In this document: one piece after another, positions 7,998 through 17,597 of the stretch
How positions within the stretch are numbered: position 1 is the stretch's first letter
How the letters are laid out: each line of letters starts with the position of its first letter
From: an uncultured Lachnospiraceae bacterium
GTDB lineage: Bacteria; Bacillota; Clostridia; Lachnospirales; Lachnospiraceae
DNA length: 64,000 nucleotides
Assembly: GCA_934432595.1 (NCBI GenBank)
Contig: CAKRYR010000001.1
Location: forward strand, 1 to 64,000
Reading direction: 5' to 3'
Translations under genes and position numbers: made by a program
The notes under the pieces: generated by a model
Told to the model about the DNA's origin: nothing
What the model saw: only the letters and a program-made list of their open reading frames with translations
The model's database searches: none

Positions 7998-9308
7998 TTA
8001 CACCTCCGTAATGGTATATGTAATTTTCATAGTCTGCTCATTAGTCTTTGTTACTGGTGACGCAAGATTATTAATTGTTGTAAGTAATGCTATAAATTGA
8101 GACCAACAATAAGAATAATTGTAAGAATAAGATGAATAACTATACATTTCACCTTTACAATATTGGAATGCTAATCCTGTTATACTAGAATGTATATGAT
8201 TAGTATAAAATTTATCATTTATAATACTAAAATCATAACAATATAAATTTTTTCCAATAGTCATAACACTTCGTATCATAGCATAACTAAAATAATTATT
8301 AGTACTTATCTCAATATAATCATTAACATCTAATAAATTCATTTTTCTAATAACTGAAGTATTATCTTTATCAAGCAAATATACATATCCATCTATCACA
8401 CCAACAGTTGCACATTTTTTATCAACATCATAATTAAAATTTTTAAGTTCAAATGGAATTTGTAAAAATTCATCACTAATTACTGAAAATGAACTCCTAT
8501 TAATCTTAATAACCCTCAATATATTTTTATTATAAGTTCCAGATGAATCGTATGTACTAAATATATAATAATTATTTTCATCTATACCAAATTGTGCATA
8601 TGAATAATTCTTTAAAGGTGTAGACAATGTAAGTTCCTTTTCATTTAGTAGTATACATGACCTATTAGAATCTACTATTCCTATACTTCTTGAAGGTATT
8701 CTATATGTACCCAGACTAACAACTGTTTCGCTATTAATTTTCAATCCATGCCCAACATTGTTATCATAATCTATATCCATAAATAATCCATATTTAGCCG
8801 TATCATTCTCAATTTTAAAAATATTAGTATACTCACTTTTCACATATCTAAATGAATTATTTGCTAAATCAACATTATCTGTAAATTCTGCTGGAGCCAT
8901 ACATACTGCTGATATATTTCCATTAGCACAACTAGTTGGAAAGTCCCATACATATTTCTTTCCAATTTTTAAGCCTGTTATTTCATCTAACACATCCATT
9001 GTTTCTTCTGTATTTAATACACCTATATACTTTGTTGCCGTAGTAGTCTTTCCTGCTGTACCTACAATAGTATTATTACTTGGTAAAAAATAATTATTTG
9101 TATTCTCCTCAATTGTATTTTCAAACAATACAATTCCATTAAAGTAATTATCCAATAGAGGAGTTTCAGCTCTCTCTTTAATAGATGTATATAATTGATT
9201 TTCCAATACATCTTTAACTGCATTAGTAACCATATTATGTTCTTCTATTACCTGTTTCTTACCTGTTCTTACATTAGTTAACTCTATAGTTGTCTTTCCT
9301 TGTATCAT
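7998..9308 (-). CDS. tail tip/receptor-region protein (unknown family)
   Basis: This 436-aa protein lacks signal or membrane segments. Its N-terminus (MIQGKTTIELTNVRTGKKQV, then NMVTNAVKD) is the typical opening of Firmicute phage proteins encoded between the baseplate and lysis genes. The body is beta-rich with repeated-strand, kelch/propeller-like segments (residues about 200-360). The C-terminal part is rich in Tyr/Ser. Position suggests a receptor-binding or distal tail protein. ATG at 9308 with AGGAGG upstream. Moderate confidence in a tail role, low in exact function. Confidence 0.65.
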   Translation of the reverse strand: MIQGKTTIELTNVRTGKKQVIEEHNMVTNAVKDVLENQLYTSIKERAETPLLDNYFNGIVLFENTIEENTNNYFLPSNNTIVGTAGKTTTATKYIGVLNTEETMDVLDEITGLKIGKKYVWDFPTSCANGNISAVCMAPAEFTDNVDLANNSFRYVKSEYTNIFKIENDTAKYGLFMDIDYDNNVGHGLKINSETVVSLGTYRIPSRSIGIVDSNRSCILLNEKELTLSTPLKNYSYAQFGIDENNYYIFSTYDSSGTYNKNILRVIKINRSSFSVISDEFLQIPFELKNFNYDVDKKCATVGVIDGYVYLLDKDNTSVIRKMNLLDVNDYIEISTNNYFSYAMIRSVMTIGKNLYCYDFSIINDKFYTNHIHSSITGLAFQYCKGEMYSYSSYSYNYSYCWSQFIALLTTINNLASPVTKTNEQTMKITYTITEV

Positions 9309-9321
9309 ATTTTCTAACCTC

Positions 9322-9879
9322 CTAACTATTTAACATAGTAAATTTTATTTCTGTTACATATGAATCCTGCACCAATGTAATTCTAAGATAAAACTGTCCA
9401 TATCCACTTAACAATTCATTCCATTGTTCATATGTTATTTTCTCTAATACACTTCCATGCATACCACCGTTTAATGTAGTAACTTCTGTCCATGTATTAT
9501 TAACATATGCTTTATAAGTTTCATTATCTGTACTAACCGCATAGTATACATATACACCATCTGTTTCACTATCAGTAACCTCTACACCTTGTATACCAAG
9601 TATACTTGCATCAGATATATCTATAGGGCAAACAATACTCTGTGCTATTGGCATTGCAGAAACATTGGCCATTATATTGGGTAATTCTTCTGTACTTTCT
9701 TGCCAATATAATACTTCAGGATTAGTTAAAGTTATCAGCAAATCACTAGATGGAATACTATCTATACCATAATTTTGAAATAATTCTGCATTAATTTCTG
9801 TCTGATCTAATTGTGATAATTGATTATCAACAATTGTATAGTACACATCTTGCGACCTAATTAAATATAAACTACTCAT
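9322..9879 (-). CDS. tail/baseplate protein of unknown family
   Basis: This 185-aa protein follows the 659-aa tail protein and precedes the receptor-region gene. It is acidic and beta-rich, with a segment ILGIQGVEVTDSETDGVYVYYAVSTD that looks like a carbohydrate-binding or Ig-like fold. A role in the tail tip is inferred from position. ATG at 9879 is adjacent to the stop of the upstream gene. Confidence 0.6.
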   Translation of the reverse strand: MSSLYLIRSQDVYYTIVDNQLSQLDQTEINAELFQNYGIDSIPSSDLLITLTNPEVLYWQESTEELPNIMANVSAMPIAQSIVCPIDISDASILGIQGVEVTDSETDGVYVYYAVSTDNETYKAYVNNTWTEVTTLNGGMHGSVLEKITYEQWNELLSGYGQFYLRITLVQDSYVTEIKFTMLNS

Positions 9880-11859
9880 CTAACTCACCTCGATATTTAT
9901 TAAACTAACAGTATCAAACTGTTCTGTATTAATACTTACTATACTCATTCTTCCACTATCTATAGTCTCTTCTACTGCATTATATTGATAACTAGTTTTC
10001 AGAACAAATTTATTATCACTAATATCTACATAATCTGTATTGTATGTATAATCTGCTGCCTTATCAGTATTAATATATTTATACTGTACCTCTTTAGTGA
10101 ATTGAATAGTTGTATTAACCTTACTAGTATCTACTTGAAGATATCCTAGAGCTACTTTTTCAACAGTATCTATTATGTTATCTCCTATTGGTGTATACAA
10201 ATTAACACCTATACTGTCTGATACCTTACTTGGATTAAATATCAATCCTACTAAATTTACATTATTCACTTCATCTGCCACAGTGATAGTACCATCCCAT
10301 TTATTTTCTACAGCATGACCTTTAACAATTACATATGCATGGACACCATACATCTCTATATTGGCAATTGGAATAGTACTATCTGGAGTAGACTCTGTAT
10401 ATGTTCCTGTACTCGTATAATTTATCAGGGAAACTATCTTTGCATTATTCTGTCGTAACTCACTATTAATTTGCTCTGTATACATCTTAACTGATATTTC
10501 ATATATAGCTGCTATAGAACAACTTACATATGTAACTATATTGGCATTATGTGAACCGGCAAGATAATAACCTACCCTATCTTGTCCATCTAGCTTTGCA
10601 CCATCAAGATATATTTCAAAATGAACATTTCCATCTGTCTCTAAGTCAAATTGTACTGATAGTCCCAATATAGCCGAAGTCTCATCTTTAGATGTTGAGA
10701 AAGTTAATCGTGCAATAGTTATTCCTGCATCTTTAATCTTATAATTTGTAGCATTAGTATATGTAGTCAAAACTAAATATTCTTTTGATACACTATCTGA
10801 AACATTCTGTATTTGTTTTTGTGTGCTAGACTTTATTTCATTTAATCTAGGATTAGTTCCAACTGCCTCATAACGGCTATTACCATTGTAATTGTATTCA
10901 ACAGATTGTATATAACTATAGCAATCTTGCATATTATATAAATCAACTAATTTTACTTTATCTCCTAATTGAATTGAAATATCATCTTCCAATTCAAATG
11001 TTGCCGGAACATAACGTATTGTTTCCAAATAGTCTGCTATCGCCTTAATTAATTTAGTTGAGGTATTAGATGCATATTTAACTATTGGTATATTTCCTAA
11101 CTCCATATACAATCCTTCAGTATCATTACTATTTGTTGCATCATATCTAGTATATACATCTGAATCTGAACTTCTGAATAAAGCTGAAACACCATAATAA
11201 TATACTGTATAATCACTAATTACTGAATTAATTCTATCATCATCAGAATATGTCTCATTAACACTATCTGAATACTGTTTTAATATGAATTTACCTTCAT
11301 CATCAATATAAGCAAATGAACAAGTTATCTTTCCCAACTGCTGCAATACTTCCATATATGTGCCAGATTGCACATCTATATGATAAATATAATTACCATT
11401 TACTAAACTATCACATTCTTCTTTTGTCATCCCTAATGGAATTCCAAACATATCACACATATACTTAAGCAAGTCAAATACTGTTCCATCAGTTTCCTCA
11501 ATAATATCGGTATCAAACTTATTCATTTTTGTATAAGATACAAATTCTAATACTCCATCTGCTGCCGATACCTCAGAAATATAATATTCTCCTAATTGTA
11601 TTTCATTAGAATCATGAACCTCATAAATTTTAACTTTCTTATCATAAAATCCATATCTTCCCTCTTCTGAAAATAATGCAAATGACAGTGTAGCAGTAAT
11701 AACAGAACCAAATTCAAAATCTGTACTGGATACAGACTTATTATTAATTTTAGTTGTTCCACCAACTATATCATCAGATGTATATTCTGTATACGATTCA
11801 TCATCTTTATATATTCTAATTAATAAATCTTTTTTATCATAATTATCAATACTACGCAT
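9880..11859 (-). CDS. tail protein, baseplate hub/endopeptidase-like
   Basis: This 659-aa protein is encoded directly after the tape measure. The N-terminal third (DLLIRIYKDDESYTEYTSDD, FEFGSVITATLSF, LGEYYISEVSAADGVLEFVSY) resembles the hub/Tal-type N-terminal domain of Gram-positive siphophages, which plugs the tail tube. The rest is beta-rich and may carry a structural or carbohydrate-binding region. The ATG (11859) overlaps the tape-measure stop in ATGCGTAG, 8 nt after GGTGG. I see no clear peptidase motif. Confidence 0.7.
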   Translation of the reverse strand: MRSIDNYDKKDLLIRIYKDDESYTEYTSDDIVGGTTKINNKSVSSTDFEFGSVITATLSFALFSEEGRYGFYDKKVKIYEVHDSNEIQLGEYYISEVSAADGVLEFVSYTKMNKFDTDIIEETDGTVFDLLKYMCDMFGIPLGMTKEECDSLVNGNYIYHIDVQSGTYMEVLQQLGKITCSFAYIDDEGKFILKQYSDSVNETYSDDDRINSVISDYTVYYYGVSALFRSSDSDVYTRYDATNSNDTEGLYMELGNIPIVKYASNTSTKLIKAIADYLETIRYVPATFELEDDISIQLGDKVKLVDLYNMQDCYSYIQSVEYNYNGNSRYEAVGTNPRLNEIKSSTQKQIQNVSDSVSKEYLVLTTYTNATNYKIKDAGITIARLTFSTSKDETSAILGLSVQFDLETDGNVHFEIYLDGAKLDGQDRVGYYLAGSHNANIVTYVSCSIAAIYEISVKMYTEQINSELRQNNAKIVSLINYTSTGTYTESTPDSTIPIANIEMYGVHAYVIVKGHAVENKWDGTITVADEVNNVNLVGLIFNPSKVSDSIGVNLYTPIGDNIIDTVEKVALGYLQVDTSKVNTTIQFTKEVQYKYINTDKAADYTYNTDYVDISDNKFVLKTSYQYNAVEETIDSGRMSIVSINTEQFDTVSLINIEVS

Positions 11860-14800
11860 AGGCATTACCACCTGTTATAAAATTACTTCTCTTCAGAGAA
11901 CGTACAATAATATCATCTAATTGTCTATCACCAATATATACATTAGTATTTATTCCTGATATTGCATCTACTATTCTATCTGCAGTCTTATTTGCTAAAT
12001 CATCCATCCACTCTGTATTACTTGATAATGGAAGTACTGCTTCTCTTCCACCAGGATTATCTCCTATCTGTGCTATAGTGTTTCCTGTGGTAATTCCACC
12101 ATTTGCTAATCTTGGAATACTTACCTTTGATAGCTGTTTTAAACTAAATCCAAATTCCTTACCTCCCATTCCTGGTACCCAGTCAGGAATATCAAATTTC
12201 AAATTATTCATGGCTTTTACAACTTCATTAATTCCTGCAATAACACCATTAGCCATTCCCTCTATTCCTCCAAGAATAGAATTAATAACTCCTTTTATTG
12301 CTTTCCAAATTCCATTAAATATATCTGTTACTGTCTTCTTTAATGAATTCCAAATACTAATCCATATATTCTTAATACTTAATAAGCTTGTCCAAATACC
12401 ATTTTTAATCATTCCCAATATAGTCTTAACTACATTAGCAACAATTTGTAAACAATTTTTAACAATAGAACCTAATCCATTAAATATGGCTGAGAAAAAA
12501 GCTGAAATAGAATTTAATACAGTTTTTACAATTCCAAATACTGTATTAAGTCCTAATTTAACAATTCCACCAAGTGCTACCATTACCCCACTTACTATAT
12601 TTTCTATTCCCTTCCATGCCTTTTTCCAATCTCCAGTAAATACACCAACTATGAAATCAAGTATTCCTTTTATTATCTTTAATATTCCTCCAAAGATATT
12701 AGCTATATTTCCTGCCATTTTAATTAATGTAGATACTATTTCCTTAATTATTGGTAATACTACAGGACATACATTTGTTATTATCCATGCTATAAATGGT
12801 TTTAATACATTATTCCATATAACTCTTAATACATCTGCTAAACTTCCTAACAAATCAATAGCATCATTTATCATTGGTTGTATTTCTTGCTTCCATACTT
12901 TATCAAACTCTTTAGCTAAACTATTCAATATAGGTTGTACACTTTTATTCCAAAAGTCAAAGAATTTTCCAACAAGTTCAGTTAATCCATTTGCTATATC
13001 ATCGAAAAAGGGTTTAAAATGTTCATCATATACATTATTTATCTTTCCAAATGTATCATCTATAGCTGTTTTTATTGTTCCTAAAACTATAGCTATTGTA
13101 CCAAGTGCCCCTTCAACTGCAGTACGAATCTTTGCCTTATTGCTAACAAATGGTTTAATTATTATATTTAATAAATCTCTTACCAACTTACTAGCAATCA
13201 AACTTACACCCATAAATGCATCTGCAAATATTCCTATAATAGCTGAGCTAACCTTTGTACCATTCTTACTAGCAAAAGCTTCAAATATATATGCAAATGT
13301 TTGATAAAAACTTGCCAATAATACATTTATTTCAGACCATATATCAAACATATCTATCATATAATTCTTAATTCTATCTTTATTCTTAACAAGGTAATCA
13401 CCAAGTCCAGAAATAATAAATGTACCTATAGTCAATCCTATACTTGCTATAGAACCTATATATGAACCAATCAAATATACTAATGACTTAACCCATTTAT
13501 CTGCTGCATTTAATACTTTAGGATCAGACCAAATATCGATTAATACATTCTTTATTTGTTTAATCCCTTTCTTTATTTTATCAAACCTATATTGATAATC
13601 GCCTAATCCATCCCAAAAGCCTTTATTAAATACTTTTCTAAGTTCTTTTGCATAATTTAATATAGGCTCAAATGCTTTCTTAATTTTATCTATCCAATCT
13701 AATATTTTAGGGTCTACTGGTACCTCTTCAAACATATTCTTTGCATCATCTAAATTATTAGTATTTTCATCATTATTTGATGGTAATACATCTAAATCAT
13801 CAAATGCAGCTAAAGCATTTTGAGCCTTCTTTGCACTTTTACTTGTATCATCTAAACTCTTGTTATAATCTTTAACTTGTTTTTTTGCTCTACTCCATGT
13901 ATTCTTTCCTGATAATATGGCTACTAATTGAGCAATAGTATTAATAGCCTTAATTAAATAATTAATAAATAATGTAAGATAAGGTATAACTGTATTAATT
14001 AATGGTGCAAAAGCTGCCCCTAATGTGTTCTTTAATGTTGCTGTAGCACCGACAAACTCTGACATAACCTTATTAGTTTCCGAACTGTATTTTGCAAAAT
14101 TTTGGAATCCTTCTTTAATCCCATTAACCATAGATCTAAAAGCTTTTGCAATTAATGAGAATACAAATATTCTCTTAGCAAGCCCCCAAACTCTCTTACT
14201 AAATGATGCTAAAGCACTATTAGATTTCTTAGCACCTTTATTAATCGTAGAAAATGCCTTCTTTGCACTTTTAGTAGTTTTCTGTAAAGCATTATCTACA
14301 GATTTAATTTCTTTCAAAGCCTTCCCTGCTTCTTTAGCCTTTCCCGATTCTGTCTGCTTGGCTATCTCTGCTTTATATTTCTTTTCTTTATCTATCAAGT
14401 TTTGAAGTGCTATGTCTGCTTTTCTATATTCATCATCGTTCATATCAAAACCTTGTAACGATAGTTCTTTAAGTTTGGCTTTTGCAATATCTATCTCACT
14501 TGAAAAAGCATTCATCTGTATACTCTGTTGCTTAATTATATTCTTCTGTCTTTTTTCTTCATTTAATAAATTCTGCAATTCACTGTATACAGCCTTATAC
14601 TCATCATCATCAATATTTAATCCCCAATTGGCCATTTCTTCAAACTGAGCTAATTGGTCCTTTGCTTCTGCTATTCTTTGAGCTAATGTTCGGGTATTAA
14701 TTTGAGCTTTTTCAACCCCATTTGAATAATTATCTATAAATTCCATAGCCTTTTTATCATATCCAAACGAGTTATTTTTGCTAGTTGTATTAGCAACCTT

Positions 14801-14893
14801 CTTAGCTTCTTTTTCTATCTCACTATATGCTTTTTCAACTTCCTTAGTATTTATCTTCGTATTTATCCTTATCTCGCCATCATAGTTGCTCGT
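11852..14893 (-). CDS. tail tape measure protein, ACG start
   Basis: 1013 aa from an ACG codon (14891-14893). Upstream of the first ATG (14746) the frame reads SNYDGEIRINTKINTKEVEK, the characteristic N-terminus of clostridial tape measure proteins, so initiation at ATG would delete about 50 conserved residues. ACG lies 8 nt after an AAGGCGGTG site. A decoy ATG sits two bases upstream in another frame (ATG AAC GAG CAA CTA TGA). The protein has long coiled coils (about 20-190), hydrophobic membrane-like helices in the middle, and a C-terminal globular region. It sets tail length and helps DNA ejection. Confidence 0.85.
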   Translation of the reverse strand, partial: TSNYDGEIRINTKINTKEVEKAYSEIEKEAKKVANTTSKNNSFGYDKKAMEFIDNYSNGVEKAQINTRTLAQRIAEAKDQLAQFEEMANWGLNIDDDEYKAVYSELQNLLNEEKRQKNIIKQQSIQMNAFSSEIDIAKAKLKELSLQGFDMNDDEYRKADIALQNLIDKEKKYKAEIAKQTESGKAKEAGKALKEIKSVDNALQKTTKSAKKAFSTINKGAKKSNSALASFSKRVWGLAKRIFVFSLIAKAFRSMVNGIKEGFQNFAKYSSETNKVMSEFVGATATLKNTLGAAFAPLINTVIPYLTLFINYLIKAINTIAQLVAILSGKNTWSRAKKQVKDYNKSLDDTSKSAKKAQNALAAFDDLDVLPSNNDENTNNLDDAKNMFEEVPVDPKILDWIDKIKKAFEPILNYAKELRKVFNKGFWDGLGDYQYRFDKIKKGIKQIKNVLIDIWSDPKVLNAADKWVKSLVYLIGSYIGSIASIGLTIGTFIISGLGDYLVKNKDRIKNYMIDMFDIWSEINVLLASFYQTFAYIFEAFASKNGTKVSSAIIGIFADAFMGVSLIASKLVRDLLNIIIKPFVSNKAKIRTAVEGALGTIAIVLGTIKTAIDDTFGKINNVYDEHFKPFFDDIANGLTELVGKFFDFWNKSVQPILNSLAKEFDKVWKQEIQPMINDAIDLLGSLADVLRVIWNNVLKPFIAWIITNVCPVVLPIIKEIVSTLIKMAGNIANIFGGILKIIKGILDFIVGVFTGDWKKAWKGIENIVSGVMVALGGIVKLGLNTVFGIVKTVLNSISAFFSAIFNGLGSIVKNCLQIVANVVKTILGMIKNGIWTSLLSIKNIWISIWNSLKKTVTDIFNGIWKAIKGVINSILGGIEGMANGVIAGINEVVKAMNNLKFDIPDWVPGMGGKEFGFSLKQLSKVSIPRLANGGITTGNTIAQIGDNPGGREAVLPLSSNTEWMDDLANKTADRIVDAISGINTNVYIGDRQLDDIIVRSLKRSNFITGGNAYA

Positions 14894-14908
14894 TCATATA
14901 ACACCGCC

Positions 14909-15520
14909 TTATCTCTTACGCAGTTTATTAAATTCTGCTAATGCTTCTTGATTTCTTGCTTCATTTTCAGCTTCTTTAATCTGTTCTTCTAATGTTGTTA
15001 TATTATCTAAACCATATATTTTTTTAGCCTCTATTATTGCTTTACGTTCACTCTTTGACATTTTTTCTTTTATATCTTTATTACGTATATCAATTACCCT
15101 TGTATATGCACATTCATCTAAATTTGTTAATAATCCCATAAACTCCCACCAATGCATATTAGATTCATTTAGATTTATTCCATATTGTTTACGAAATGCA
15201 CTATATATTCTCCATTGGTCTACATCAAAATCTATTAATCTATTCTTCTTTTTCTTATTATTTTTATCCTTAAATTTATCATGGTTCCAACCATTAAGGA
15301 ACCATTCTATACATTCTTCTCTTTCCTCTCTACTATCTGGTATATTATCAGAAAATAATAATTCACAAACCATATTATTCTTTTCCATTTCAGTCCACTC
15401 TGGATCATCATTTAATATACAAATTTGGATACCAATTTGAAAATTAGTATCCAATTTGTACATCCTACCATCTTCCCCTTCCCACTCTGTTGGTAGTGGG
15501 TCCAACAATACATTATTCAT
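14909..15520 (-). CDS. Gp15-like tail assembly protein
   Basis: This 203-aa protein matches the phage Gp15 family (PLPTEWEGEDGRMYKLDTNFQ, then a helical C-terminus). It is usually encoded just upstream of the tape measure and thought to act as a tail assembly chaperone. ATG at 15520 overlaps the upstream stop by 8 bp, so the pair is translationally coupled. The C-terminal half (residues about 130-203) is strongly helical and charged. Confidence 0.8.
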   Translation of the reverse strand: MNNVLLDPLPTEWEGEDGRMYKLDTNFQIGIQICILNDDPEWTEMEKNNMVCELLFSDNIPDSREEREECIEWFLNGWNHDKFKDKNNKKKKNRLIDFDVDQWRIYSAFRKQYGINLNESNMHWWEFMGLLTNLDECAYTRVIDIRNKDIKEKMSKSERKAIIEAKKIYGLDNITTLEEQIKEAENEARNQEALAEFNKLRKR

Positions 15521-16100
15521 TTAATTCATCACCTGATATATTATCCTTTGACAATTGCATATCTTTAGCCTCTTCTAACAATTCCTCTTTTGTCTTGCTA
15601 TGTTTTCCTTTACGGTTTTTATTATATTTTGTCTTCATTCTCTTCACCTTAGCCTTATATATTTCTTCAATAATAGGTGTTATCTCTTCAAAGAAATCTG
15701 ATAGAGCCTCATCATCAGGTACATATCCTGGTATATTCTCATATGCATCTCTAAAATACTTTCTAATTGTATCTTTTCCAAAAATATCATCTATTTTTAT
15801 TATGCATTCCTTATATAAATTAACTCTTAACTCTGCTATTTCTAAAAGTTGTACTATATCTATATCCTCTTCTCCATCTTCTGTATTATTTAATAATGGC
15901 TTATCTTCATACTTTTTACTTAATTCAGCCGATTTTATTTTTAATTCACTTTGTTTCTTCTCCATCCAATCAATGATTTGTGCAAATTTTTGAATAAATG
16001 ACGTATCATTTTCATCTAAAATGATATAGTCATCATATTGGTTTACATACACCTTTTTTAATCTTTTTTCTACCTTACTTCCTATTCTTCTCTCTTCCAT
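15513..16100 (-). CDS. tail assembly chaperone-like protein
   Basis: This 195-aa, acidic, helix-rich protein lies between the tail tube gene and the Gp15-like gene, where siphophages encode the tail assembly chaperone (gpG-like). Residues 155-190 are Lys/Glu-rich. There is no membrane segment. ATG 16100 with AAAGGATGG upstream. Function is inferred from synteny. Confidence 0.65.
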   Translation of the reverse strand: MEERRIGSKVEKRLKKVYVNQYDDYIILDENDTSFIQKFAQIIDWMEKKQSELKIKSAELSKKYEDKPLLNNTEDGEEDIDIVQLLEIAELRVNLYKECIIKIDDIFGKDTIRKYFRDAYENIPGYVPDDEALSDFFEEITPIIEEIYKAKVKRMKTKYNKNRKGKHSKTKEELLEEAKDMQLSKDNISGDELNE

Positions 16101-16120
16101 AGTATTACCATCCTTTCAGA

Positions 16121-16153
16121 AATTGGGTGAGACTGAAAGGAACTCACCCAATT
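16121..16153 (-). terminator. hairpin after the tail tube gene
   Basis: Perfect 11-bp inverted repeat AATTGGGTGAG (16121-16131) and its complement (16143-16153). It has no clear T run, so it may be a partial terminator or RNA-stabilising hairpin that keeps tail-tube mRNA abundant. Confidence 0.55.
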
Positions 16154-16190
16154 ATGCTAATTTATATAGATATGTTTTATGAGCCACTTA

Positions 16191-16691
16191 TTAAGCTGCA
16201 TCAGGTGTAAATGTATTAGTTGTAATATTAAATGTTCCTAGCACTCCATCACCTTTACCACCAATTGAAATAGAGTTAGTTACATTTGAACCTGCATCTC
16301 CACCTGTAGAACCAACAGATACTGCGCACAATCTTTTAACTGCTTTGTATTCGCCCTCTGATGTTCCTTTCTGATTTAATCGTACTCTAATGTACGAAGT
16401 TACTGCTGCACTTCCTGTAGGCAATGTATCTACTAGCTTATTTACCCAAGCAACCAATGCTTCATCTTCTTAATCAACGTCCTCCATATCCACATCAATA
16501 TTTGGTGTATATGACTTAATTTCTGTATTACCATTAGCTTGATTAATCCACTGTTTTGTCTCCGTCTCAGGGTTAAATTCCTCTGATAATGAGTCAACAC
16601 CTTCACCAATCAAATGGTAATCTTGTCCTGACCCATCTATTGTAGAAACCATTTTAATATCAACATAATGTGCTAATAATTCTCTTTTCGT
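16191..16691 (-). CDS. major tail tube protein, ACG start, split by in-frame TAA
   Basis: The frame starts at ACG (16689-16691), 10 nt after AAAGGAG, and reads KRELLAHYVDIKM, a typical tail-tube N-terminus. The ACG shares a base with the previous gene's TAA (TAACG). At codon 74 (16470-16472) there is an in-frame TAA, after which the same frame continues for 92 codons of good coding sequence (EDEALVAWVNKL through TFTPDAA) with no ribosome binding site. Together the halves give 165 residues, a normal tail-tube length. Possibilities are a nonsense mutation (one base from CAA, GAA or AAA), readthrough, or an assembly error. The tail-tube call rests on synteny and pattern. Confidence 0.7.
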
Positions 16692-17146
16692 TAAGAAATT
16701 ACTCCTTTCTTCTTATAATGCAAAATACCTGTTCTTACAAAAGTAACATTCCCTGATGTATCAGCGTTACTTACATATGTACTAGAATTTACTGTTATCT
16801 CTGTTATCTTTCTATTATCAGATAGCTCTGGATATATTGTTGTTGTAAGATAATCAGCTATGCTATCTACTACTTCTTGCTTAGCTAATCTCTGAGCATT
16901 ATTTGTTGGCTTACATATATATGCTATTTGAAAAGGCAATTGAGCCTTAAATCCTCCACCAATCCACCTTCTCGTATATTTTGCACCTGGTAACGAAAAT
17001 AGCCCGATTGATTCAGCCTCTTTAAGAGACTGGTACTGTGGCTTTACACCTGAAGGAATAGCATTTGCCTTACATAATATTTCAAATAATGCTTTACTAA
17101 CCAACTCATATTCTACAGAATTTAATAACTCTACTTTATCTTTCAT
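16691..17146 (-). CDS. tail terminator/minor capsid 3-like protein
   Basis: This 151-aa protein lies directly before the tail tube gene, where phages of this layout encode the tail completion protein (minor capsid 3 type). Helix-rich N-terminus (KVELLNSVEYELVSKALFEIL), then beta strands (FKAQLPFQIAYIC, ITEITVNSSTYV, VTFVRTGILHY). It would cap the tail tube at the head-tail junction. ATG at 17146. Its stop overlaps the next gene's ACG. Confidence 0.7.
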   Translation of the reverse strand: MKDKVELLNSVEYELVSKALFEILCKANAIPSGVKPQYQSLKEAESIGLFSLPGAKYTRRWIGGGFKAQLPFQIAYICKPTNNAQRLAKQEVVDSIADYLTTTIYPELSDNRKITEITVNSSTYVSNADTSGNVTFVRTGILHYKKKGVIS

Positions 17147-17158
17147 AAAAACTACCTA

Positions 17159-17596
17159 CTACTTTCCCCAACACTCAAAATGTGGAATAATTTCAAATCT
17201 GTCAACACTAGTAAGCTTAAAGCAATTATCATAGTTCTTTTTCATATACTCAAAAAAATTATCTTTATCTTCAGAGCTTACGTCTGTAGTATCTCCCTCA
17301 ACAAAAAATGTATCATTTTCACTTTCAAGAGTATAGTATTTTCTTTTATTTTCTTCAGATAATTTATTCCATTCTACAGGTGATTTATAGTCTTTACTTG
17401 CAATACTAATATCATCCTTAATATGTAACCTAGCAGTATCAGCTGTCTCTAACCCACTAGACATAATATTATTTCCTCTTGATACCACTAATCTTACCTT
17501 TTCTATAAGTGTTGGTATCCATGTCTCCTGTTCCCATACACCATCAACATATTTATTCCATATTGTCACAGTTTTGTTGTAAAATAAGTCAGCCAT
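17159..17596 (-). CDS. head-tail joining/minor capsid 1-like protein
   Basis: This 145-aa protein opens MADLFYNKTVTIWNKYVDGV and later has CFKLTSVDRFEIIPHFECWG, a pattern seen in minor capsid proteins encoded two or three genes after the major capsid. Probably a head-tail connector. ATG 17596 is one base after the upstream stop. Family assignment is by pattern and order only. Confidence 0.65.
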   Translation of the reverse strand: MADLFYNKTVTIWNKYVDGVWEQETWIPTLIEKVRLVVSRGNNIMSSGLETADTARLHIKDDISIASKDYKSPVEWNKLSEENKRKYYTLESENDTFFVEGDTTDVSSEDKDNFFEYMKKNYDNCFKLTSVDRFEIIPHFECWGK

Positions 17597-17597
17597 A

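Noticed and set aside
12078..13304. 408-codon rightward open frame
   Set aside because: Antisense shadow of the tape measure gene; the leftward frame has clear tape-measure features.
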